A stretch of 64,000 bases of DNA from Lomentospora prolificans (Eukaryota; Ascomycota; Sordariomycetes; Microascales; Microascaceae): contig JARFXM010000009.1 in the NCBI GenBank assembly GCA_029532625.1, positions 1,116,001 through 1,180,000 on the forward strand, in the 5' to 3' direction. The notes below the pieces were generated by a model, which was not told where the DNA came from, ran no database searches, and was given only the letters and a program-made list of their open reading frames with translations. A program made the position numbers and the translations under genes. This document shows positions 43,839 through 54,789 of the stretch, piece after piece (position 1 is the first letter of the stretch; each line of letters begins with the position of its first letter).

Positions 43839-46800
43839 GGTGAAGCTACGTGTCAAACAAATAGTACGAGAATAGAGTTAATATGGATGGGTATGGTATT
43901 CTCACGATACTACAAGAATAAGCTTTGAGGGAAAAGATCGAATGGGTAAACAGGCGCCAGGGTAAGGGGCTCCTGGGATGGGGGCATGCACCTAAATATA
44001 TCCTCAATCTACGAATGTCACTGCTGCCTGTGTGAAGGGAGCATTCGCGGCAGCTTGCGACAGCCTATTCTTGTACTCTTCCGTAATACCGCACAGGAGG
44101 GAGCTTCGTCCAACGAGAGACCGCAATTCTAAGCTCATCTCACATGCATCCGCCACTTGACCCAAAAGCTCGAGCGAGGACTTTCCCCTCCGCAGGGCAG
44201 CGGGGGGGGTGGCATGCTGTGCTTTAGTGCAGAGCATTCGACTGCCACTCGCAAGTGGTCGAAATGGAGTCGAGATATTATGCTGGCTGGCCCTGGCTCC
44301 TCGCAGGTAGCGGCCCAGCCACCGCCTCCTTCAACGTCAGCGCTAGGGAAGGACCCTGTCCGCAATCTGGGGACAGACACGAAGGGACCCGGACCACTGG
44401 CAAACGGCGAGGGGGTCTGGCCCTGTTGGGCTGACCTTGATTGTACCATGACAGGTCGATCGCTGAATGTCACCATGTAAGCGGGACGCCTGTTTTATTA
44501 TCGACATGAGAATCGCGGCTGGTTCGCGGAAAGTTGAGCGAGACTTGTTAATTACCGGATTGAAATTTCGGGAATCTTTGAGCCCGGACAACGCTGAGGT
44601 GGCAGTGTGTGATGCTGGCTGGGCCACGGCAGGTCGCAGGGCACTCTCCTGCTTTCGCGCCAGGCGGTTCCCTCATCGCCAGTCTACAGGGGTGAGCTGA
44701 GGGGTTCGCCAAGGTTGGGCCGTGGCATTGAAGGATCGAAAAAAGGTGACGGACGGGATCCCCGGACCACTCATCCTTCAGGCCGATCCCTCCATAGGGT
44801 CGTGTGTTTCGACAAGTCAGGAAACAAGGTTAGCCCCCTTCTTTGGTCATTGAAACAACTGATGCAGTCAGCATGCAGTGTTGCTATGGATGGCATGGGT
44901 ATGAGACAAGGCCAATAAATCCCACCTTCTCATCAATGGTGGCGGGTTCGGCGGAGACGTGGGAGGAACAGGGAGGCTCTTAGTTGACGGGGTAATGGAC
45001 AACTCACGGTGCATCGGAGTGGGCGATTTACGAGACTTGTCATGTAATATAGTCGATGGATCTCTCAATACCAACGTTCCCGTCACCAACCTGCAATTAG
45101 CCTCGAAACCCAGGAATCTGTCCGTTTTGAGCGCCGCCTGTTCAACCTAGGAGAGCCAGCCAGCTGGCGGCGTGCCCTTGGGCCCATTCAGAGCCCATCG
45201 AAAGCTACGAGGGCATGGTCAATGGTGGAGAACAAGGCATTGCCAGGCTGGCCTGGCTTCGCCCCCAGACGTCCAGATCAACCGGGGATCTTGCCTGGCT
45301 GTCCATAGTGGGGAAAAGGGCGGCTAAGCTGGGGAATGCAACGCTAACCGTTGACCAACCTTGTGCAAAGTCGAGGTCGTGCGATTTACAAGGGTCCTGA
45401 AGCCTTGACTCGTGCAAGGCCAGCCAGCGAGCTTAGCCCAACCACCTAATGGAAACCAATTACTGACCCCGCCAGCCAAACTGTAACATCGAACTGTCGA
45501 GATGGATCTCGCTGAGTGATTGATGATTGGTCGGGGTTGGCATCTCAGGAACAACACTTTCTCCAGCCCTGCCCGGCACGCAGAAACGCAATGACCGGAA
45601 CTACGGCTTGCCAATATTATCAAAATGTATGGGCTATTCCCTGCCGTGGATTTGCGTGGTTAAGACCTCCTCAGTCAGGAGCTTCTCGGCTGTGCAGGTT
45701 CGCAGCTGGCGCTGAAGACGAGAGGTTACGCTGGAACCAGATGATTACGACTCTTACCCACAATTTGCCTCCCAGCCTCTCTCGGGTGTGCTTGGCACAA
45801 TTCCTTTGATAACTGGTCAGAGGATCTCTTATCTGACTCTCCAAATGTGCCGAAGGCCCGTAAGAGAGAGGGTATGCGATGTGTGACAAGTTCTTCCAAC
45901 CCTCGTGGATCGACGGTCCCTTCTCTGATGGAAACTCGGCTCATTTCTTTGAAGGGACCACCAGGCGTCCAGCGAACCACTATCTCTGCATATGTAGGGT
46001 GAGGTACTCGGCCGAAATTTGTTGCTGACAGGCTGCTAATATTAGCAGTCGGGACGAGATTGATGGCCAGCAGAGCCGTAGTCGCCTCTGGATAGGCTTA
46101 AATTCGGGCTACGGAGTCGATTCGTGTTTGAACGACGACGTACGAGAATTGATACTTTCGTTCGACCTTACTGCGATCGGCACTGAGTCTTTGGCAGGGA
46201 GTCTAGCGTGTGAGTCTAACAATATTGGGCCTGCGGCGGAGTTCCACCTCGAAACCTCCTGGGTAAGGCAATAAATTGCTCCCGGCAGGCATCGAAAGTG
46301 CTTGATGTCCTTCATGTCTAAATGATAGGAACGGACTCTGACGTATCTCGTTAGTTGAGGTCAACGAGTCGATCCTCTCGCGGGTCCGTGATGGTCAGTA
46401 TGGGCCCCTCCGGTTCCAAAGTAAGTCGACTTCTTAGCAATCGACGAGCCTTACCGAAGAGATCTGCGGGCTTGACCGATTATTTGGCATGCGGCCTTGA
46501 TTCTCAGGAAGAATAGAAGAGATTAGAAGATCATTGATGCCTAGTCTCTTCGCTCCACCAACCGACCAAGCCAGCGAGGGTTATGGAAGTGTTGCCGCCC
46601 AGCAATGGCCCCTCAAACCATAGACTATTAGATGTTATACCCGTAAAGTTACTGTTTTCCCTACACATCTGATGTTATATGATCTTGTGCCTAGCTAAGA
46701 GGGTGGCCCTTTGTGCATTTGGAAATCATGTAAACATTCGGATAGTGTTGAGGCATCTTTAGGAAGGTGCCCTTGTGCTCTTCTTTAGAGGTGGTGCTCT

Positions 46801-47153
46801 TGTGAGTGCTTTTCTTTTCTATCGATCCATGAAAAGAAGCTGCTGATTAATCAAAGCCACATCAGTCCCACTTTCAGCTTGGAGCTCCGCCGCTGGCCTG
46901 CCTTTCCACCACGTCCCCCGCCAACTGCACTAGACTGTAACAACCCCCTAAGATGCCTAGAGCTCCTCACAGTAACACTGGGTTTTAAGTCCGGGCCGGA
47001 TTATCTCAGCCTTGTAACGGGCGGTTTCCATCAACTTCTTTCCATGCCATACCAATTCTTTCCCACTGCTGGATATAACCCCCCTTTCTGGCCTTTGCGA
47101 CCTTATCTTAGGTTTCTGACGAACCAATTTGTTGGCAAAAAGTAGTCACAGCT
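43839..47153. other. Long gene-free interval (3.3 kb)
   Basis: Divergent spacer between the calpain gene (minus) and UFD2 (plus). The short frames have no coherent protein content and no splice support. A perfect 16-base palindrome lies at 46033-46048. No tRNA or transposon motif was seen, and base composition is ordinary, unlike the RIP area on the right. Confidence 0.45.
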
Positions 47154-50100
47154 ATGGATCCCACAGATAATAATACCCCTCCGGCCCCCCCTCCTCCTCC
47201 CCGTATGGGCGAAGGTCCGCCTGAGGGCCCCGATCGAGAGGCCATGGAAAAGGTGAGCTGTTTCTTAGTCCCTGGTATCTCTGGCTCTCGTCTGAGCTAA
47301 ACTGACCCTCATCGTGTTCGTTGAAGATCCGTCTCCGGCGCCTAGCAAAGCTCGGTTCGTCTTCTAAGCCGGCCGATTCCTCTGGAAACTCAACACCACA
47401 GTCCGAGAAGCCCTCGCAACCCGCATCTCGTCCCGCCAGTACCACTCCTAGCGCCTCGCAAACGCCTACGAACCCCTTCTTCGCCATCGGCGTCGAACCC
47501 TCTCCCTCTCCCAACTCTACACAACCCCAGAAACGCCGCGTGCCATCCGATGCCGAAGGCGCCGAGATTCGCAAGCCCCAGCCTCGAAAGCCACATGTAG
47601 CGGCCCAGGTCTCCCTTGAAGATTTCTCCGATCGGGCTCTCACCGATATCATACGAGCGACCGTTGATCCATCCAAGGCGGCGGACCACAAGGGCAATCA
47701 TCTTGTCTTCCTGCCCAATCTCAGTCAGGAGCTTCAAGACGCTGGAGAGCCTCTCAAGCTCTCAGCCAATAATCTAGATTCGGCTATTATGGAGGCGGCG
47801 AGCTTATGGCCTGAGGATAAGTCTCTGCTCAGCTACCTCCTACCGTGCTGGTCCAGGGCGCAGTCTCAAAGAAATGCTCCTCCTAGAGACGTAAATGAGG
47901 AGAAATTAGAGGTCCTCAATGAGGCTAAGAGGCTATGTATCAGCAACTGTCTCTTTGCCTTGACGGTACCTGACCTCTTCGGGTGAGTAGTCCCTGAGGA
48001 GACTCTGCGACGGAATTCACATCGCCGTGCCACGGCTAACCTGGTGTTCTAGGAGAGAGTCCGTCCTAGAGCAACACGGCCTCGTGCCTCACCTTCTGAA
48101 AGAGCCTACGCACCCCGAAGGTATCGATGAAGAGTTCCTTCTGGAGGCCGTAAACCGATTCCCCGAGAACGACGCACTTCCCAGCGTCTTCACTCAGGGC
48201 ATGCTGGACATCAGCACTAAGCTCTCCACAGTGACCATGGAGGCCAACTATCAACCCTACGTACGGGTATGTTCAATGCTATGCTATCTCCAGGCTGATA
48301 GACGAGTAGTTGTATTCTAACATTTGGGCAATAGGCTCTCCAATTGTACTGCCGGGTTCCCGCGCTTCTGGATCTCCTAGCCCAACACCCGAGCTTCCAG
48401 ATGGCGCAGTCAGCCCGAGGAATCGAGACCAATACCATCCTCGGTCCCTTTTTTAGGCTTTCTCCAGTGAACAAGGATTCTATTCAAACCTTCTTCGCCG
48501 CCCCGAGAAGCATGGACCGAGGATCCGTCGGCCTCTCGCAAGACTCAATGCGCCAGGTTCTCGCGATTCACCAGAACGACCTGTTTGTCATCACCAATGC
48601 TTTCGTGCGTGCGAGCGCTGCCACACGTGGCCGCATTCTGGATTGGTTTGCGTACATTCTCAATGTCAACCATAAGCGAAGGGCCATGCGTGTCGATCCA
48701 AAAGAAGTGTCTTCTGACGGCTTCATGCTCAACGTAACCCGCGTCCTTGATAAACTCTGCGAACCCTTCATGGATAGCTCATTCTCCAAGATGGACCGCA
48801 TCAATGTCGACTATTTCCGCCAGAGCCCCCGTCTCGATATCAAAGAAGAGACAAAGCTCAACGCAGACCAGGCCAAGTCTGACGCCTTCTATTCCGACAA
48901 GCTCCCCGGCTCGCCTCATTTTATCTCGGAAGTTTTCTTTCTCACCCTCGCCGCGCACCACTACGGCCTGGAAGGGTGTGTAGCAAAGGTTAAGACCCTG
49001 GAGAAGGAAATCAAGTTTTATGAGCGGCATGTCTCTGCCATGGAGGCCGAGCGGCCAAAGGTCATGAACGTACGGGTTTCTCATGGTGCTCCCCTCCACG
49101 TGGAAGTATACTGATATGCCTCCAGAATCCGATGCAACTACAGCTTTTCGAAGTCGCCCTGAGGAAGCATACGGACGCCCTCGAGTTCGCAATGCGGGTA
49201 AAGTTTGCACTTGAGGGTATCCTGCAAGATGCAAAAATGCAGGAGGTGTCCCTACGTTTCATGCGATATGTCGCCGTGTGGCTCTTGCGGGTTGCGAGTC
49301 GGTCAGACTATACGCCGGACAAGACTTTACAGTTCGTTTCATTTTCTTCCCCTGCCTAGTCCGTATGCTCATACTTTTTGAACTCTCTAGTCTACCGTTG
49401 CCTGAACAGGAACCCGAAGCGTTTTCTTGCCTCCCCGAGTACGCGCTTCAGAATGTGGTGGAAAATTTCAAATTCGCGTACAGGTATGTGATACCCATCG
49501 ACCTGGTCTCCGATGTTTGCCCTGCTCACACTTTTTTTTCTTTCAAAGGTATCTCCCTTCGATCTTGCCGCTGGCGGTGGGCGACGAGATCATTGCCCTT
49601 TCTATCGCGTTCTTGCAATGCTCAGAGTACATCAAGAACCCGTATCTCAAGTCATCCCTCGTCTCCCTTCTCTTCTCGGGAACCTGGCCCGCTCCGAGCC
49701 ACCGCAACGGTGTGCTTGGCGACCAGCTTACCAATTCCAAGTTCGCCAACGATCACCTACTCCATGCGCTCATCAAGTTCTACATTGAGTGCGAATCAAC
49801 AGGTGCCCACACCCAGTTTTATGACAAGTTCAACATAAGATACGAAATTTTTCAAGTCATTAAGTGCGTGTGGCGTGGCAACTCTGTGTATAGCCGTCAG
49901 CTTACCCACGAGAGCAAAATGAATCGGCCATTCTTCATCCGATTCGTGAACCTGCTTCTCAACGATGCAACGTATGTACTGGACGAAGCCATGGGCAAGT
50001 TCCCCAAAATTCACGCTCTGGAGGCCGAGTTGAGAGCGGGTGGTCTTTCCCGGGAGGATCAACAAAAAAAGGAGGAAGAAATCCAACAACTGGCCAGTTC

Positions 50101-50875
50101 TGCAACCTCCTATATGCAGCTTGCCAACGAAACTCTTGAGATGATGAAGCTCTTCACTAAGGCGCTACGCGAAGCGTTCACGATGCCAGAGATTGTCCAG
50201 CGTCTCGCAAGCATGTTGAACTATAACCTTGAAACCCTCGCAGGACCAAAGGCGCGTGAACTCAAGGTCGAGAATGCTGAGAAGTACCACTTCAGGCCCG
50301 GAGCCCTGCTCTCAGATTTCATTGATATCTACATCAACTTAGGCTCGTCGAGCGACTTCATCAAGGCCGTTGCCGCCGACGGGAGGTCTTACCGACCTGC
50401 CACGTTCGAAAGAGCGTCCATCATCCTACAGGCCAAAACGACCAAGAACCCCGCAGATATTCGAGCTTGGGACAAGCTTCGCGAGAAGTTTGTCGAGGCT
50501 AAATTGGAGGTTGAACAGGCCGAGCTCGACCTTGGCGAGATTCCGACCGAGTTCGAGGATCCCCTTCTTGGTGACCTCATGAAGGATCCTGTCATCCTAC
50601 CGTCCAAGCAGGTCGTAGATCGGTCAACCATCATGCAGCATCTACTCTCTGATCCTACAGACCCCTTTACCCGTCAACCACTCACCATTGAACAAGTTAT
50701 CCCCGACCATGAGCTACGAGCCAAGATTGACGCGTGGAGAGAGGAACGCCTCTCCGCCGCTAAAGCGAAGGCGAAACAGCAGATGGAGGCGGAAGCCACG
50801 GCCGAGGCTGAAGCAGCTGAGCATGCCCTAGGTATAGGGGAAGATGCTGGCAAGATGGACACTTCTGAAGGTTAG
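47154..50875 (+). CDS. UFD2: UFD2, ubiquitin chain-elongation factor E4 (U-box)
   Basis: E4 ligase that extends short ubiquitin chains on substrates handed over by Cdc48/p97, in the ubiquitin-fusion degradation and ERAD pathways. Seven exons: 47154-47252, 47327-47982, 48053-48266, 48335-49069, 49126-49331, 49391-49483 and 49549-50875, giving 1109 residues, near the usual length. The long Ufd2 core is continuous, with typical blocks such as LGPFFRLSP, MRYVAVWLLRVASRSDY, PEYALQNVVENFKFAYR and FINLG-type DFIDIYINLG. The C-terminal U-box (roughly 985-1055) is intact: EFEDPLLGDLMKDPVILP, VDRSTIMQHLL, DPFTRQPLT. A Lys/Ala/Glu-rich tail follows. The N-terminus is Pro-rich. Exon 5 has the least certain donor (GTTCGT). 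It converges with ARG8. Confidence 0.92.
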
Positions 50876-51440
50876 AAGGAGGAAAGGCAATTAGCGTTGT
50901 ATCACGAATGATGTTGCGTGGATAACGTCATGGGATGAATGGTTACTGTTTGGCACAAAGGATTCTGTTACTTCAATTTTCCTTTTTTTCTCTTTAGGGC
51001 ATCACCTCAGGGAGGTGCCATGTTAAGCCCATTTCCTGTATAGATCGATGGAGTAGGGAACCGTTGTTGTTTATGGCACTGCGCCAAGATTTTAAGTTTA
51101 CCTTTGGCCGTTGTAGATGAGCTAGCGGCGAGCCTCGAATACAGAATTATGTAGAGTATTGCTAATGGTGCCCGCACTTATTGATTAGTGAAACCAATGG
51201 TAGGGAGAGCGAATCAATAGTGTGTCTACAAACACTGCCTGATATCACGAGAGATCTTGCTCGGCAAGTCACTTTGAAGAACTTTTTAACATTGCAATGC
51301 CCCAGTCTATGAAGGAAGAAACGACCCGCAACGCCGAATAATAAACTGAAGAGAAGGGGGGAAAGGAAGAAGAATCCAACAATGGTAAACGGCTAAACCT
51401 TAGTTCATGCGACTCCGGCGCTCAGTCATGCCATGCCGTC
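50876..51440. other. Convergent 3' spacer, UFD2 and ARG8
   Basis: 565 bases carrying both terminators. Nothing else seen. Confidence 0.5.
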
Positions 51441-52894
51441 TTACGAGCGAGTGGCAGTAATGGCATCTTCAAGGATCTTGATGCCCTGCTTAATCTCCTC
51501 ATCGGTGATTAGCAAGCTAGGTACGAACCTGAGAGTATTGCTGCCGGCTGAGATGACAAGAAGGCCCCTCTCCCTGGCGGCCTTGATGATGGGGTTGGGA
51601 TCCTCGGAGAGCTGGAGGCCTAGGATGAGACCGCGGCCGCGAACCTCGGAAATGAGTTCGGGGAACTTGGCGCGGAGGCCGTCGAAGCCCTCTTTGAAAA
51701 CGGCAGACTTGGCAAGGACGCCGCTCTGGAGGGCGGGATCGGCGAGGCGGCCGACGATGTAGTGCGCGAGCCTGCAGGCGAGGGGGTTGCCGCCAAAGGT
51801 GGTTCCGTGGTCGCCAACCTTCATCTTGTCGGCAACGTCCTTGGCGACGAGGACAGCGCCGATGGGGAAACCGTTCCCGAGAGCCTTGGCGGTGGTGAGG
51901 ATGTCAGGGTGCGCCTCCTGAGGCAAGCCCGCGTGGGCCCAGAGCGTGCCGGTCCTGGACATGCCGCACTGAATCTCGTCGTAGATGAGCACTGCGCCAA
52001 CCTCCCTGCACCTCTTGGCCAGCTTGACGAGGAACTCATCGGAGGCGACGTTGATGCCGCCCTCGCCCTGGATAGGCTCGACGATGACGCCGCAGGTAGC
52101 GTCGGTGACGAGCTCGTCGATGCCGGCAATGTCGTTGAGGTCGCCGTACCGGAAGCCGGGGACCATGGGGGCGAAGGGCTCCTGGTACTTGGGGTTGCAG
52201 GTGGCGGAGAGGGAGCCCATGGTGCGGCCGTGGAAGCCGCCGCGGAAGGCGACGACCTCGAACTTGGCGCCGGAGGGGTCAGTGACCTTGCCGGCCTTGC
52301 GGGCGAATTTGAGGGCGGCCTCGTTGGCTTCGGAGCCCGAGTTGCAGACGAAGACGGAGGAAAGGGAGGGCATGCAGGAGGCTTCGCGGGTTTTCTCGAC
52401 AAGAAGTTTGGAGAGGGCCCCGGTCCAGGGGTTGTGGTAGAGGTTAGAGGCATGGACGAGGGTCTTGGACTAGATGAAGGGCAACGAGAGAGCTCGTGTC
52501 AGCTTGCTTAGCTCGGATCCAGGAGGGGAAGTTTGAAGTAAGCGCCAGTGGTAATACGCACCTGCTCGGCAATGATACTAGCAAACTCGGGGTCGCAATG
52601 GCCCAGAGCGTTCACAGCGATACCGGCCGTGAAGTCGAGGTATTTCCTGTCCTCCATGTCATATAGCCACGAACCCTCGCCGCGGACAAAGACGGGCGTG
52701 GGGCGAGCGTAGGTGGCTACCATATATGACTCGTTCTCGGCGATGACCTTGGCGGAGGGCGAACCGGGGGCGGGATCCGGGTTCGGCACGGAGGACTGGA
52801 ATCGAGCTTGGAGGAGGAATCGGGGAGCCGCCACCCTCGGGGCGAGGCACTGGCGGGCCAGCGCCTGGGATCGGAAGGAAGTCCTGAGAGCCAT
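51441..52894 (-). CDS. ARG8: Acetylornithine aminotransferase, mitochondrial
   Basis: PLP enzyme of arginine biosynthesis that makes N-acetylornithine from the semialdehyde in the mitochondrial matrix. Exons 52894-52562 and 52469-51441 (phase 0) give 453 residues. The first 35 residues (MALRTSFRSQALARQCLAPR...) are Arg/Ala/Ser-rich without acids, a good mitochondrial presequence. Class III aminotransferase motifs: NSGSEANEAALK (phosphate binding), FHGRTMGSLSATCNPKYQEPF, EPIQGEGGI, IYDEIQCGMSRTG (cofactor Asp), TTAKALGNGFPIGA (Schiff-base Lys) and HGTTFGGNPLAC. The pattern favours acetylornithine over ornithine or GABA aminotransferase. Two amino-acid-control (Cpc1/Gcn4) motifs lie upstream (listed). 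Confidence 0.93.
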
Positions 52895-53044
52895 TGTGAG
52901 CCTGCTGGGGGGGCGAGAGGGTGGAAAGGTGGCGCGGTCTTTTCGTCCCGAATTCGCGCAGGAGTGACGGTACGGGGCTCTCAGTAATTCTGGGGGGAAG
53001 TAGGGAGGAAAGCGTCGTGGGCGAGGCTTTTAAGCTTGAAACAA

Positions 53045-53098
53045 TGACTCTAGATAGCAAGGTCGAGGGAGAAAAAAAAATAAAGAACGATCGAGTCA
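53045..53098 (-). promoter_or_regulatory. Two Cpc1/Gcn4-type sites upstream of ARG8
   Basis: TGACTC at 53045-53050 (plus) and the same hexamer on minus at 53098-53093, about 150 and 200 bases upstream of the ARG8 start. TGACTC is the core of the fungal general amino-acid control element (Gcn4/Cpc1), which is known to raise arginine genes on starvation. A third TGACTC lies at 53647-53652. Two close copies in a biosynthetic promoter are more than I would expect by chance, but binding is unproven. Confidence 0.55.
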
Positions 53099-54000
53099 CT
53101 GCCGGGGATCGGCTGGGACGAGGTACCGCGCGCATTAGTGCGTCCCCACCGGATTTAGCGGGGGGAGCAATTGGCGGTCGGAAGTACCTTGGAGTACCCC
53201 TGTACTTCGAGATTCAGTGTGTTCAGAGTGGCAGCGATGGCGGGGCGGAAGAGGGTGCGATCAATTGAGATCTGTGCCTGGACACCGCCGAAGTTCGGGC
53301 CTGTTTGGGATCGGGAGCTCTTTCCCATTTCATATTCTAGCTGCATCTTGGATACCTTCGGTTCCTTTTCGCTTTGCTGCCACGAGACACTGGAAACGTG
53401 ATGCTTTTCTTCACTTCCATTGTTTCCTATCCCTGGGTCAATCGTTGATTTCAACTGAATTTCTGGCGCTCTTCGTGCTGATCCTCGATTAGATTTAGAT
53501 TAATGTTCCTGGTCCATGTCAACACATGCATCTGAAGAGTCATCGATGGTTCGACAAGCTGACGCTGCCGCGCCCTTCATGTCAATTGAACGGCCCAAGC
53601 TTCCTTTTCTGGAGTCCTTTTTTTCCCTCTCTGGGCTTAGCTTCATTGACTCACTTCAGATACGTTGATACTGCTCAATACGGTGAGGTAGAGACGACGA
53701 CTAGTCTCCCGTAATCATCTCGACCGCGGACGGGAACGCAAACTTGAGCTTCGACGCATGAGGCCAGGGCATTGCATGACCCATCACGATGGTCCTGGTC
53801 ATGGCTGACCTGCTTCAATAACCGCTGGTAGCAGCTGGTGCTGACCATTTAATATAGTCATGGTATGAGACATGGATCTGGCCGAATGTGATAGTACCGG
53901 CGGCTCCACGCGCTTCGAGGCGTAGGTCTTCCAAAACTATCCCAGAGTTTCAGTGCTGCAGTTCGCACAGAAGTGGTTCGTCTTGTTGCACGCGCCTAAC
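53099..54000. other. Intergenic upstream of ARG8
   Basis: No gene recognised. Composition is ordinary; it marks the last normal-looking DNA before the remnant and transposon area. Confidence 0.45.
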
Positions 54001-54780
54001 TCTGGTCTTTTTAATCCGGAATCCTGCGTCTCGAAGGCGAAAGGCATTGTGAAATCCCGTAGTTCCCCTCAACGTCATTCCACAGTAAGCTAGATCGGGC
54101 AGCTGTGAACCATTTGTCGATACTCCCAGCAATTATGCCACTTGGACCTTCAGAAACATCCGAAGCATGGCTCTTTACCGAATGCCAGGCTATTGATCGT
54201 GTTATAAGCATTCCGCGCGCCGTAGACCACGCTCGCAAACCCGAGATCCAAGGCAGCCGTATTCGACAATAAGTGGGGGCTGATGAGCTCCTTGAGAACC
54301 TCTTGGAATACGCTGTCATAACGCGGTCTCCGTGAAGGACGATGTGTTTCAGCTCCGTCGGCGTAGGCTCGGTCCATGGCAGAGTTTCTTGAAAAGGCGG
54401 CTGGGTAATGGTATCACCTCAGGTCAATTCGCCGCCCGGTCTCCAGTACGGGCTACCGTTCCTAGGCTCCGGTCTTCTCTCAAAAGCTTGAGAATGCCGT
54501 CGGTATCGCGCGAGTAGGGTTGTGCGTTAAGCCTGTACTTGCTATACTCGACAACCAGGACTATTGCCGCCGGCGCCTCGATGTCGGAATAGTCCTGCAG
54601 TCCGTTGAAATCCACCGCCCCGCGACCAGCGTCTAAGAGTTGTGCCAACTAGTTCAATGTTTACAAGGGCCTTTTCCGCGATCTTTTTCTGGTATCCCTG
54701 AGCCTGGAATCTGTTCCCTATAACCACGTTGGCATAGCAGAAATTTGTGCCCATAGCCGACGCCACCAATGTCCTAAGTC
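54000..54780 (-). pseudogene. Unidentified degenerate coding remnant
   Basis: Three minus-strand frames lie one after another with protein-like content: 54769-54542 (NFCYANVVIGNRFQAQGYQKK), 54648-54424 (IEAPAAIVLVVEYSKYRLNAQ) and 54377-54150 (YDSVFQEVLKELISPHLL). They are broken by frame changes and stops and have no common intron pattern. They probably derive from one old gene. I do not recognise the family. Confidence 0.35.
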
Positions 54781-54789
54781 TCGCATCAG

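Noticed and set aside
46033..46048. Perfect 16-base palindrome CTGCTAATATTAGCAG, resembling a replication stem-loop with TAATATTA
   Set aside because: It lacks the TAATATTAC nonamer used by rolling-circle Rep proteins, has no separate loop, and no Rep gene is nearby. A chance palindrome is more likely.
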